From contig NC_058154.1 of NCBI RefSeq assembly GCF_011075055.1, forward strand, positions 930,001-994,000: a DNA stretch of 64,000 nucleotides. The letters run 5' to 3'. Within the stretch, counting starts at the first letter, position 1, and every line of letters begins with the position of its first letter. Source of the stretch: Mangifera indica. Its lineage: Eukaryota > Streptophyta > Magnoliopsida > Sapindales > Anacardiaceae. The translations under genes were made by a program, and so were the position numbers. Of this stretch, positions 35,983-49,180 are shown one piece after another. Below the pieces are notes generated by a model. That model did no database searches and was not told the origin of the DNA. It saw only the letters and a program-made list of their open reading frames with translations.

Positions 35983-38900
35983 CTAAACCAAGAAAAAACC
36001 TTCGATAGTAGTTTGGTCAAGAACTTTATAACTGCGGTCGAGGCCATGAGTAGCAACCTACCATTAACATTTACAATATATTATTATATTGTAAAAAAAA
36101 AGAAAAATCCTGTATAAAGTTGCAGAGGAGCACTTATGGTCTCCATGCTTACTCTTTGTGCTATTATTCATTAGGTAATGCATCGTAACAAATAAATGAA
36201 TTATAAGAAAGAGAAAAAGAAAACAAAGAAGCAAAAATATTGTTACCATGTACGTCAGAACAGCGTAACGCTCCTCATTTAAGAACAGCGGTTTTCCTCT
36301 ATGCATCCCAATATCCTGCAAAAGGAATAAATCAAAATATAAGGTATAAAACTTGAATCTCACATTGGAAAGTATGTGTTTCTCTTATAGGGTTTATAAG
36401 GCTTGGAACTCTCTGATCTCAATGATTCTCCCAAGATTAGATAGACTGAACACCAGAAAAAATCCAAGATTTAATTGAACTTTCTTCTAGTTTTTACTTT
36501 AGAAATGACAGTAAATCAAGTCCAAACATTTATCATTTGTATCAGCAAAAGTTTGATTACGTATAATTCAAAGAAAGATCTTCAATCAGTCAAGAATGAT
36601 AAGTCATCCTTCAAAAGAAAGGGAAAAAAAATATAGTATTCTGTTACAGTTTAAATATCAGTAGGAACACTTATCTTCCCCAGGGCAGGGGAACAAAAGC
36701 CAGCTTATGAAAATTGACAAGCATACAGAAAAGCACATTATTTCTTTGTTTATTTACAGCCTGACAAAAGAAAAAAATCACCTCTTCACCATATGCATCT
36801 AAATAGGGAGAGGGCCAAGGAGTCTGAAGAGAGCATCTTTGCAGCAGAATTGTTGTAATCTATAATAAAAAAGGCTATTAGTCATGAATCTAAGCCAGCA
36901 ATAAGTGAAATGGAATAAAGAAACTAGTAAATAAAACACGAGACATAATTATTCAGATTCTTTTCCAAGATAAGAAAGTGTAAAGACCATACCCTAATCA
37001 AAAGGAATACGCCAGTACCAGCACCACAGTTCTGTGCATGAGTTTGACATTCACTTTCCCTACATATTAAAAAGGTGCACTAATGAAAATTTAAATTTTG
37101 AATAATGCTGATATGAACTATGGATGGTACAACTAAACAATATACAACATGCAGGTCATGCATATTAGGCAAGATGTATGAATTGCCACCACATAATCTT
37201 AAGAACTGTGACATGGAGATGGATGGAACATGAACCTGCAGCATGACTTCCAGCTTGGAGAGCATAATCTGCCACACAACAGACACAAAGCAGGCTCATG
37301 AAGAACAGATTTGCAATCAGGGCAACGCTGTTTTACATACCTGATGAAACAAAAAAAGTTTCAGAAATGAGTTTTCTTAAAATAAGGACCAATAGCATAT
37401 AAAAAGGAGTTTTCAAAACAAACCTCTGCAATAGATCCTGGTAAAGATGAGGTAGTTGCATTAACTTAAGTGGAACAGCTGGGTTGGAGTACAAAACCGT
37501 TTGAAAACCATGAACTTCAAACTTCTTGCAAAAATGATGGAACCATTTATGTACTAAGGTGCGTAACACTTCATCCTCAAGAAGAAAATCCAATGGGGGA
37601 ATCTTAAACAACTTCTCAAGTTTCTGAATTTCATTGAGATCACCCAGAGCACCATCATAGCTATCCATTATGTCATGAAATGATTGATCAAACATATCAT
37701 CTCTATCAGAGAAAGGTGCTGAGGCAGTAGAATTCAGTAATTTCCAAAGCAAAGCACACCGCCTTAAGAAAGGGAAACTGAATTTACGAATCATATCCTT
37801 AACTTCACAAGAAGGGTCAACATAGTTTGAAATAAAGTACTCCCGTGCAGACCCAAATCCTCCCAAGAGTTTAGATATGTCAGTAATCAGGCATTCAGAA
37901 AAACCTATGCCATCAGTTTTGCATTCAGGTCTTCCGCAATATGAAATAACAGCCTGCATTCCAATATACTGGATTTAGAAAAAATCAGCTTGTAATAGAA
38001 CATTGAATAACCAGTAAGGGCATGCAGTAGTGATAACACACCTGAACTATGGTGACAGCATAGAACATATGCACAAGGGATAAAACAGACTCCTTACATG
38101 ATATAAATGGGCATGGTAAACAAAAGAGAACCCACATCAATGATGAAAATGGATCGTGAGCAAGGACTGGGTCAGATGCCCAATTCCAAAATTTAATATC
38201 AGGATATGACACTTCTGTATCAGCATTCTTCACAATACTTGAAATATTACCTGAGAAGCACAAAATTTATAACCGATTTTAATAAAATATATTTTATTAA
38301 GAATAAAATATTTCAAAACAATCACAAAAAACCTGTAAATGCATCACTTTCCACACATGATTGCTGCACACTTATATAAGGAGATATGCCCCTTCAAATA
38401 ATATGACAAGTTAAAATTCTCAATCAAATGGTTGCAACCATTAACAGATTTCATTAATGCAACATATAAATGCCATTCAGCTGATGAAATATGTCTGATG
38501 CATTTCAACCCAAAATGGAACAGCATACAGTACTTAAGTTATACTAATTTCAGCATCATCTAACTACTTTGAGTCATCATGCCACTTCAATAGTGATATG
38601 AATTCTAAGAGAATTATACCTCAAAAACTATTTATTGAGATTGGATAACCTAAAGTTATATAATTCCCACATCAAAGATATACTTTCTCATGTGGGATCC
38701 AAGTTTTATACCTTATACTTGGAATTCTAATATATTACTACACTCTGCAACCCCTACGTCTATGCAAACTGGCGATGTGCTATCTCCCTGCTAGTCATGG
38801 GCAAACACTACAATGCCAATGTCACCGCCCAAGTTGAACAATTGTAATTGAAAGACGCAATGATGACTCTAATACCAAATTATATGAACTTTGAGAGAAC

Positions 38901-41900
38901 CACATCTCAAAAACTAACTATTAAGATTAGAGAGCTCAAAGTCATATAAACCTCATATCAGAAGCCCATATTTTCCAATATGGGATCCAAGTCCTACTCC
39001 TTACATATGGGATCCTAACAAATAGTAGTTGACCCAATTTTGGATCCTCATTCACAACAATAACATGATCCAGCGGAAATTTTGGTCACCCTAAGCAAGA
39101 ATTCAGTAAAGTTTCCTTACAAAGTCTTCAAAAAAATTTTCATTAACTTAAACAGGTTCATAGCCACCAAAATCGATGATTTACATCTGAGAAGTTAAGC
39201 ATCAACTTAGAAGGGATGCTGCACATGAGTGCAAATGGCATAAATGATTTTGTTTGAGATAGACTGAAAGCCTAAAGAATATAGAACAGGAATGTTTTTC
39301 AAACCATGTACAAAAGCAGAAGTAACGACAATCATACCTCCTCCCTCACATGCTATGTTGGAATAATCTCTGGAAACCCCAGAGCAAATAGACTCTGCAA
39401 AAAGCTGAACACCTACAAATCTTTGAAGCACATGAAGAGAATCCCTGCTTCGCATACTCTGAACAACTTTTAGCAATAAAGATAGTACAAATACTCTAGA
39501 AGATTTGAGTTCTTTATACAATGCATTAATGTCATATATTGGAGTCAAAGAAGTCCTTTCACATCGAGCAGCAATGTCCATTGACATGAGAGTGTATTTT
39601 AGAGTGTCCCACATGATCATTGGGTGGCCAACCCTTGCAGATCCAATAAAACTATTCTGCTTGTTGTGGAAATACATTTTACCAATCACATGTGAAACAA
39701 GATCAAGACTTGATGCCATTTTTTCATTTCTCTGTTGGGGAAAAGATTCAATCAAAACACCTTTTCCAACCACATTGGCAGCAGATTGCAAGAGTAACAA
39801 AGCTTGATGAAGCCAAAGAGAATTATTTTTTTCCACTGGCAGAAATGAGTTGCCAACAAATGATGAACCACTACTCAAAATCAAAGGTTGCTTAACCTTC
39901 TGAAGATCCCCAGACAGCACAGGCAAGACAGAATTTGCTAATTGTCGACATAGAGGGCAAAGAAATTCCCCCTGACAAAAAGAAGCATGCAAAAGATTGA
40001 GATTGTAAAATATAAATAAATAGAACTCTGTGTCAGACACTTAAAATAAAGAACCAGAATGATAAAAGATACTTATATAACATGTACCTGATCTGGATCC
40101 ACAATATGACCTCCTTCCAAAATAATTCTTCTATTACACCTGAGTAGTCAGTACAAGAAAATATCTTAAAAAATTTTTCCTTTTTTGTGGAAACTTATAC
40201 AAATAAAATTTTTAACATTTTTTCACTCATAAGATGCAACAAAACTAATACACCTAAGAAAAAATGCTTGCATCAGATGACTGACACAAACATAGCATAA
40301 CAGAAAATAGGATTGGAGAAACCAACAAAGACATCCTCGATAGAGATAGAGATTACATTCAAGTATTTTATATTGGTCAAGAGAACTTGCCTTTCTTTCG
40401 ACAATGATAAATAACGTTCAAGACACCCCTGATGCACAGCATGCCCACAGGATGAAAGATGAATTCCATCACAATCTGTGGGGCCAAATCCACCATAGGC
40501 TACAGGTTGCAAAGTAGATTCTATTCCTGTTCTATTACCAGAAGAAGCTTCAAAAGGTGAAGGATTTTCCTGCATCTCCATTGAAAGAGCAGATACATAT
40601 TTAGCAAACAAGACGGATTCAGCAAGCCGACTACTTTCAAGACCACCTTCAGCAGCTGAGTATCCACCCTCCTTCATAAGATATTCATTTGGCACATTAT
40701 CACACATTTCTTTGCAAATAGAGGAATACATATCTTGCTCAAACATCTCTAAGGTGGATGCATTACTTTTCCTTCCACTACTGGATGTAGAAGGTACATG
40801 GATATTTCTCACTGATGGGAACTGAGCCTTAAAAAATTCAAGAAGAGCATTTGCTTCCCCAGGTTTCTCATTGCAATACTGATTGATTGCATTCCCAGCC
40901 ATCTGTGCACTTGAAGAAGAGTTGGTTCCCAATTGATCGGCCATCCTATCAGTGATCATAGAGCAATTCCCCTTACTTAATCGATGAGCTTGATCCCATG
41001 AGGGGGGAACTCTATCGACAAAGCTCAAAAGCCTAGATTTCTATTTTCCCAAAAAAGATAAGAAATCAGTTTATAAAGTGACAGAAATCATACAATACTA
41101 TCAGACTCATTCAACTGAAAAAGGGTTTGTTGATGGCCCCAACTGGCAATAAACACAGAAAGTGCTACTAACCTGGAGCAGAATCAGGTAAGAAACAGGA
41201 GTTGTGGAATTTGGATCATGGCAGAGAGAGCAGACATCTTGTACAGACTCTTCAGAATCATGATCTAAATTAGAGTTACTTACTCCTGGCTTAGATTTGG
41301 AATCATTGTCAGCATTTGTACTAATGCTTGACAAAAACTTGTTCTGCTCGGCTTTTATTTTTTCCTGCATAACACACAAGTCTGGGAAAGGTAATTCATA
41401 TTCAGATGAAACAAGCATTAATTGATCAGGCTAAAGTAAGTTTTTTTTTACTAATTCCATTTCTACCTGAACCTTGGTCTGGTATGGGCAAAATTGAGGT
41501 ATCACTAATCACCTGGCCATGGACTTTAGAATAAAATTCCTTTTCTTCTTTCATTGATATCTGCAGTTTAGCTCTAGACCTTCTAACTCTAATCATCTAA
41601 ATTAGATAGAATATAGAAAGAATTTCCAGTGAAAATTTTCATTCTAGCTGAATTTTTAACTAAATACCATTTTTATCTCCATTTTCAGCAAAACTGTGGG
41701 TAACAAAAGTATAGCTATATTCACAGAACAACGTCTCACCAATATGGCAGCCTGTCTCTCTCTCACTTTTTCCTTGTGTTTCTCACTATCAGAATCTGAA
41801 CATGATACAGTAGCACCACTAGGTGGACAAGATAAATGACTAACAACTTCAGGTGCAAGTTGTTGCAGTTTGGTCATGCATCTAGAATCAATCTCAGCAA

Positions 41901-44900
41901 ACTTCTTAAGTAAGCTTTCAATCAAAGAAGAAATAGTGCAATGGCCTGCTTCCATAAAGTTGTTTAAATTATCCTTCTTGTGCGTCCTCATCAACAAGAC
42001 AAGCAGCGACAACAAGCTCTGGTTCCCAGCACCCCAAAGTAACCCATCCGGAATTTCTTCAGCCGCCAAAGCTAATAGGGGAATTGAATCTCCACATGAC
42101 TGATCTCCAGGCTTCCTTTTCTGAAAACAGATGTCTAATGCTAATGCAAGCAAATGCAATGCAGTTATAAGAACACTATAAGGAGTACGAGGCTCCATCA
42201 TTTTATCAGAGAAAACAGCATAAAATAGCACAGCTCGGATTAATTTAAGGATGACTTCACATGTAGCAATACTAGCTATGCCCTCAAGAGGATGATATAT
42301 CTTTGTCCACCTGGGCAGCTGAGTGGTCATTGCAGAGACACTACAGAATTGCAAGTATCTCTCTTCCGCAACTTGAAAATCTCGCAAGCTCCAACAAGAA
42401 TGATACAAATCCAATTCTTTCCAACATGGCAATCGCAGTGAATACATTCCCTGAGATAGATACGAAAAATTAGGACAACCTGAAAAAAGTCAACTCCGGG
42501 ACATTAACAGACAAGTAATAAAAAGAAACCTGATTAAAATCAGATGGATTAGAGAACATAGCGACTGAATCCAAAATTTCCTGAAGTTGGTCAAACTTGG
42601 AAAGGTCGCGTGGCAGAGACTTAACCAGTTGACTATGAGTGGCATCTCCAATAGCTAAATTATGAACCAACTCTCTTTTCAAACTTTCAGCAGTTCTTAG
42701 CCCACAAAATCGCCTTTCTTGGATTACCTGTATCATAAGAGTGAGCATCTCCTTTACAAGAACTGGTTCATACCTGAAAAAGTAAGAGATTTTTAAAAAA
42801 CTATAACATAACCCACCCAACATCAAATTAGACTCCAACAACACAGAAGCCAGCAGAACAGATAAATAATCAAGTACAAGATAACAAGAGAATATGCTTC
42901 CTCTAGAAAAGAAAGACTGCAAGAAACTGAAAGTATAAAATAAGAAACCTTTAATAAAAACATGTTACATATCCATGCATAACATAGAAGTTTTTTAACA
43001 TAGACAAACACCTAAATAACATCCAAGAGATCTTGTTTCTAGTTGCTCTGCTCCAAAACCTGAAAAGTCTTCTCATACGCTCCACCACTTAAAGGTTAGC
43101 CTGATTTTCAAAGCTGTATAAGGAGAACAAGAAGCAGGCAAACCAATGCAGAGCAAGGGAGATAAAAAACCAATCGAGCCTTCACAATGTGACAGACTCT
43201 CAAATATTGTGTAGAACAAAGACTTTGCCTTGATGGACAAAGTAGTGACAAAGCAATTGAGTCCCATGCTTACAGCCAAGCTTATATCATTCCATTAGAC
43301 TTAACAGGATAAACACAATTAATCCACAACATCCACTGACAGTAAGTAGGATGATTACATACTCACTCAAACATTCAGGAAGAAGAGAAAGGTAGTGCAA
43401 CAGCCCAAAGCGTTCTATAATTCTATGAACAAAAAGATTAGGTGGAGACAATGCAGCACAGCACTGCAAGAGAAACAGATCAAGCTCTAAACCCTGTTCA
43501 GACCTGAGACAAAGAACCATTGGAAAACCAAAAGCAAATTACCAGTCATAACCCCCCAAAAGGAAGGAAAAAGAAAAAACCATGAGAAAAGAGATACAAA
43601 CTATATTAAATATTTGAGCAATACTATGTGTACCCACTTTGAGAATATAAATAGGTACACACTTATGTGTGTCATCACTTGATTAGATATTACTTCATCT
43701 CAAATTTAAAATTATCTAATCACATGATGACGCAGGTAAAGTGTGTACCTATTTGTGTCCTCAAAGTGGATATGCATAGTTTTATTGTAAATATTTATTA
43801 TTAAATACATTATCATAAAAAAAATTACCTACCAACGCTGTGAACGATACCACTCAAAAGATGACAAAGCAGTATCCCCATTCTTATGCCACATTCCAGC
43901 ATGAACCTGGGCACAGAATACCCTAATTCGCAAAGGATGCTCCATAACGAAGGCAGAAAACCCATAAGGGTGGCATCTCCCAAGTACATGCCCAAAGAAG
44001 TCCATATCGACTGCTGATAATGAATTTTCAGATTCAGAGCCAGTAAGTTTTGGAGCAGCAGTTTCACCATAACACCTTCGTAATGCTTTCTGTAGAGTCA
44101 AGGAAAGTAATCGATGTAAAGGTATATGAACCGATATATCTTGCAGACTGACATCATAAATTATGTCAGGCCAATGACACAGACTCAGAACATGTAGGTC
44201 TTCTCCTTCCATTCCACCCCCATTAGAACCAGCAGAACAGGATGCAACTAAGTCACTTTCACCACTAACCATGGCTCTACTGTTAGAGATACATGCAGCT
44301 GGAACTTCACTTGAACCAGTAAGTCTACTAAAAATATGTTTGCCTTTTTGAAACCTAGATAAGGTTTTCTTCAATGCAAGGAAGTTGCTACCAGAAATGC
44401 TGTTGGTATTTGGAGATGGTACGTCTTGAAGACAAGCAGATGTATTTTCGTTAATACCCAACCAATTTTCCATTTCCCTCAAGCACTCGTGTATCAATGA
44501 CATGACAGCTGGAGGGACTAAAACATCATAAACAATTTCATACATAACATCAGTGGCCTTTGATGCACAATCAGACTGACTGCTCCTCCTCATTGCATCA
44601 CAGACAAAGCTTTCCTGGGAAAGATGTCCTACTTTTGCATTTCCTAAGCTACCTCCATAATCAACATCCTTCATGTTAAAATCATCATTTGTCTCTTCAC
44701 TACCAGAAAAAGAAAGTGCTCCATCAACCCAAAAGGGTTGAATGTTTGCTATACAATTATCTAAATCTAAAGGATAAGACACAAACTCATTTTCTTCTTT
44801 TACATGGATTCCAGTTTCCCTCTTGTGAGGATTCATACCTTGCACAAAAGCCAAGATTTTCATCCAAATTTTTGAGACACCTGTTTGGTAATGGGTTGCA

Positions 44901-47900
44901 TATTTTGAAACTGCAAGATGGCTCATAACAAAGCAAATATCTGTAATCACACGAATAGTGGTATAATACAAATTGGCCCACTTTTTAACCTGCAAAGAAA
45001 AATGAAATAATTAGATAAAAAATAATGAGAATAAGAATTGCAAAGTAATACAAAGGCAGCCAAAAATGCATCAAGAAAATAAAAGATAAATAGGTAAGCA
45101 ATAAACTGATAACAAAACATATTACAAATAAACTAATACATTAGCTTCAAAATTAGTATACAAGATGATTAATAGAAGTGTCCCCAAGGCCACCTTCCCC
45201 ATCCCCAATCCCCTCATTCTTTTTTTTTTTTTTTTGGTATCTATATCCAAACTAGAGGGACTCAGTTGGATTCCAAATTCTTCCATGTATCATGAAACCC
45301 AATGAGGTATTATCCTGTGCCTATAGTAGCTTTTGTACATGGTAAATTACAACATTTCTATTAGTGAAATTAGCATGAGAAACAAAGCAAACTGAAAAAG
45401 ATGAAAGAAAAAAAAAAAAAAAAGTGTCAGCTCCATCCCCTTTGATAAACATACATTTCAAATAAATATAATTCAAACAAGCAGGGAAAAATTTTATAAA
45501 GTTGAAATGCATATTAAGTCAGTTATGGTTTTAAAATCAAGTTGAAGCAAACTATGGCCTGGCCGTGTACCAAGGAATTCTCTTGTACAAATAAATTGTA
45601 TTATCATAAGTAAATGTTAAAGAAAAAGCCAAAAGAAGTGTCACCACTGAAGTAGGAGCAGTATAGTATACAAAGAATCACCATAGAAGCAAAACCATAA
45701 AATTTCATTGATGAAAAAAGGAATGAAATGATGGAAAGGAAGCAGCACTCGGTTATTAGACTCCACCCCAATGAACCAAAGCCAAAGTCACGAATAGCAC
45801 TCTGTTAGGATTGAGACACCTGTCGCCAATCCAATAGTCTATTTCTATTATAAATATATGTTTTGGGTTTTAAAAGAGGGGAAGAAGAAAAAAAATTAGG
45901 GTTTTGGTTTGAGGGCAGCCATCCTTGGCTGATTTAGGGAGGTCTCCGGCGTCTTGAACAGCTGGAAAATGGGAAGTCCCGAACTCCTCGAAATGTTAGG
46001 TTTATCATTGTAATGTTTTGGTTAATGAAATAGTTTTACTTTATTATGTTTTTTGTGTTTTGGTTGAATAAGAGTTGGGTTCCTAACAAATGGTATCAGA
46101 GCATTTGATCTAACAGGGAAGATAGATGATGATCGGAAAAGTGAAGAGTCACTGGAAAATGTTCATGGAGGAGGCTGACTTGAAAAAGAATCATCACACG
46201 GAGAAATGAGTCGGTGGCTACATGCTGAAAAAGTGGAAGAAGAAGAAAGCGAAAACAGAAGAAGAAGGGGATGAAAACGGAATGTCGGCAAAAGTCTAAA
46301 AAAAAAAAATTATAGAAGGCAGAAAGGAGAAAGAAAACGTAGAGAAGGAAGAAGAAGAAGAGAAAAAGACAAGGAGAAGAAAAGAGAATGGAGAGAGAAA
46401 AAAATAAAAAAAAGTTGGAAGGCAGAGCGTTTGGTTTGTTGGAAAAGGAGAAAGAGAAATATAGCTGTGACTTGCTGAAAAAGCAAAAAGAGAAGGCAGA
46501 ACCTTTATTGGGAAGAGAAAACGCAGCAAAAAAAGAAGGCAAAAGATTTCTTGGAAAGAGAAAAAGAAAGATATGGCGCTGTTTGGAAAAAATAAAAATT
46601 ATAAAAAAAATCAGAAAAGGAAAATTAAAAAAAAAATCATTTTATAAATTACCATCTTGAGGACAAGATGGTTTTGAAGGGAAGGAAAATGTTAGGATTG
46701 AGACACTTGTCGTCAATCCAATGGTTCATTTCTATTATAAATATATGTTTTGGGTTTTAAAAGAAGGGAAAAAGAAAAATATTAGGGTTTTGGTTTGAGG
46801 CCAGCCATCCTTGGCTGATTTAGAGAGGTCTCCGACGCCTTAAACGGCCAGAAAATAGGAGGTCCCGAACTCCTCGAAATGTTCGGTTTATCATTGTAAT
46901 GTTTTGGTTAATGAAATAGTTTTATTTTATTATGTTTTTTGTGTTTCAATTTTGTATTTTGGTTGAATAAGAGCTAGATTCCTAACACACTCCGAGTTAC
47001 TCTATTTCTTCTTTCCTCCAAACACTCTCCTCCAACTAATCGATAACTATAATCAAGTATCATCCCACAACACCCAAGAAATGAGAAGATAATAGACCAT
47101 CTTACATGCATAGAATTGCAGTTTCAACATCTTATATGCAGAAAACTGCAGTTGGTGAATTTTTTTTTCTCTAACTTAAGTTTTTGGCCCTTAAAATGCA
47201 TCCGTCCAAATGCATACATAAATGGAAATACACCTACACATTCAAATAAATTACCAATGATGTTTATAAAAAAACTTCTTTATGATTGGATACACATGAA
47301 ATATAATTATTTTTTGTAATCAATTAATGAAAAGGGAAATTACCTGCAAACACCCATCTTCTCCAGCACAGGAAATGAAAATGTCAAACAAACACCCCAA
47401 TAGCATTTCCAGTAGGTTCATCTCTTTAACAAGACGTGGTGTCAGAGTTGGTACCATGAAGATCTGCACAGAGAAGGTAGACTGTAGGGGATACCTATTT
47501 TTAGCATTGTCACTGCACTCTCTAATGGCTTCGTTCACACAATCTGGGTAATAGCCTAAGAATACCTTAGCAAACTCATATTTGAAGACAGGTTCTCTCA
47601 ACAGTTTTAAAAGCAACTCATGGAGTTTCCTCACAACCACCTCACTCAAGAATCTCTCAGCCCTTACCAGAATCTCCAATAAACCAGCCAAAGCAGTCAC
47701 ACTCTTTGATATAAAACCAAGCAGACTCTCACTGTTTTTGCAGAACTCCAAAAGCATCTCAACCAGTGCAAAAGTTAATTCATTTGCAGCCTTCCTAAGT
47801 TCTGAAACAGTATCAATCACTCTAGAATTTTCCTGACCATATATTTCTGCAAATGATAGTTTGTTTTTCCAACAAATGAGCAGGGCGTCTAAAACAGGCC

Positions 47901-48784
47901 CAACTGAGTTTGCGAACTTCTCAGGAAGGGGCTGTATCTGCTCTGCACCTTTATGCTTTGAGCAAAAGCCCTCATAATTCAATGCCGTCACATCCCCACA
48001 ATCACAGCATCCTCCAGTAGAAGAGTAAGTAATTGAATAATCATGGTCCTTGTGGTTCCCATTCTGGAAACATGAAACACAAATTGCACAAGTCGGATCA
48101 TGTTCACATGTTCGGCACTTATATGCTATATCATTATATCCCCAAACAGCACCACAAACACCATGGTGCCCAATCCTGGATAACCTCTTCAAAGCTTTAT
48201 CAGGTTCACCCTTGAACATTAACCACTGCAACCACACCATGCTCTCTCGATATCTGTGTTTCATGTTTGGCCCCAATGAGACCCTTTTATTCCCTGCCTT
48301 AGCTTCTCGTATAACTTCTGCCACTTCGTCATCCAGAGGTAAGATGGCAGACACTATATCCGGTATCCGAGACACATTATCCTTTGTAAAAGTAACTAAA
48401 CCAGAGTAATTAAGGAACTCTTCTGGAACTCCAATATTAACCAGCCTCTTTTTCAACATAATTAAACAAATTATCAAGATTCAGACAGTATATTTAGATA
48501 AAGAAAGCTTATATAACCAAAATAAAAACACATCTATATCCAGTCATCCTTTCCACTTCCATTTTAAATTCAAGATAACCAACTCAGAACACAACGAAAT
48601 AAAATCTTAAAATAAGCGAACACACTGGCAATGCCAATAATTCAACAATTCTAACACAATTGAGCCTCCAATATAAACAAGGCCCAAAAATACAAACACG
48701 TAAGTACCAAAAATAAAACCTTACCCGTACAACTCGATCACGAGGCTTAAGCGGAGTTGTATTAGGAGGGGAACCAAGTTCCAT
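35983..48784 (-). CDS. PRT6: PRT6, UBR-type N-recognin E3 ubiquitin ligase, 17 exons, 2025 aa
   Basis: Exons: 48784-48725, 48447-47344, 44989-43833, 43503-43363, 42773-42530, 42450-41740, 41364-41173, 41040-40391, 40139-40088, 39971-39338, 38250-38042, 37953-37424, 37340-37236, 37059-36993, 36859-36782, 36315-36247, 36057-35983 (6078 nt). All phases agree. The UBR box (about residues 118-188) carries GVCGAVWGYNDIAYKCRTCE, DPTCAICVSCFQ, HKDHDYS and GGCCDCGD; it binds N-terminal Arg, Lys or His of degrons. A RING-like module (about 1185-1445) has VCSLCHDP, SSCGHAVHQGCLERYL and FLCPLCR. The Cys-rich C-terminus (about 1894-1955) has CPDCKSVLHEPALCLLCGRL. In Arabidopsis PRT6 degrades ERF-VII factors in oxygen and NO sensing. 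Length is close to Arabidopsis PRT6 (about 2006). Exon 8 ends at an AG-GCAAGT donor, a GC-AG intron. Two TRIM elements sit in introns 2 and 10. Confidence 0.97.
38594..39020 (-). mobile_element. 427-bp TRIM-like LTR element in PRT6 intron 10
   Basis: Two diverged terminal direct repeats of about 140 bp, 38594-38732 and 38880-39020, share atatgaa, ctcaaaaact, gagctcaaag-like and tgggatccaag blocks. The element is flanked by an exact 5-bp duplication aatag (38589-38593 and 39021-39025). On the minus strand the repeat starts TGTTAGGATCC and ends TTCATATAA or TTCATATCA. A primer-binding-like tggtattagagtc follows the 5' repeat, close to the usual tggtatcagagc. The internal region is only about 147 bp, with no coding capacity. 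Confidence 0.75.
43616..43787. mobile_element. 172-bp MITE, family A copy 4, in PRT6 intron 3
   Basis: Starts gagcaatactatgtgtacc and ends catagttttattg. The duplication taaatattt is exact at 43607-43615 and 43788-43796. The arms pair strongly (aataggtacacacttatgtg opposite aaagtgtgtacctatttgtg). Its right end lies only 45 bp from the exon 3 donor region at 43832. Confidence 0.9.
45803..46987 (+). mobile_element. 1185-bp TRIM (terminal-repeat retrotransposon in miniature) in PRT6 intron 2
   Basis: Two LTRs, 45803-46088 (286 bp) and 46690-46987 (298 bp), start tgttaggattgagacac and end cctaaca. The exact 5-bp duplication cactc is at 45798-45802 and 46988-46992. A methionine-tRNA primer site, tggtatcagagc, is at 46091-46102, two bases after the 5' LTR. 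A purine tract, ttgaagggaaggaaaa, lies directly before the 3' LTR. The 600-bp internal region is purine-rich and has only a low-complexity Lys/Glu frame, with no gag or pol. It is antisense to PRT6. The LTRs differ by point changes and a 12-bp insertion (tttcaattttgtat region) in the 3' copy. Confidence 0.93.
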
Positions 48785-49174
48785 AATGCCAGTATCAGGA
48801 GCAGATCGCCAGTATCGGACCACCCAATCTGTTAAGAAACCAAAAAACTGCCTCAATTAAGCTGCCAATTAAAAGGATTCACTCCTCTCCTTCCAAACCC
48901 TGTATTTTGAATTTTTAGTCTCTATTCATTATATCATTTCACAACATGAAATAACAATAACAATTAATTTCATCCCAATTATGTGGGCTTTTTTTTTTTT
49001 TCCTCTCGGTAAGATATATTCTGAGTTTCCATTCGGCAAGGCGGTTCACATACGTTTCGTCTGATCACAGTTGAAATGGCTTCTTCACTTTGTCAAAGTA
49101 GATATGTTTTACGCTGTCGATTGCCGTTTTAGTGTTCACCTGCTCGACAAGATGAGATTATGTGTATCAATTGT

Positions 49175-49180
49175 CACGTG
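49175..49180. promoter_or_regulatory. G-box (CACGTG) 391 bp upstream of PRT6 start codon
   Basis: Context ttgtcacgtgag. It lies between divergently arranged PRT6 and MBD genes and could serve either, though it is closer to PRT6. Inferred from motif and position. Confidence 0.3.

Noticed and set aside
46096..46542. Phe/Ser-rich 148-codon minus-strand frame resembling a membrane protein
   Set aside because: It is the pyrimidine strand of the same purine-rich TRIM interior; composition explains the hydrophobic look.
46388..46660. Lys/Glu-rich 90-codon frame inside the TRIM
   Set aside because: Purine-rich low complexity; no gag, protease or polymerase features, and the opposite strand is equally open.
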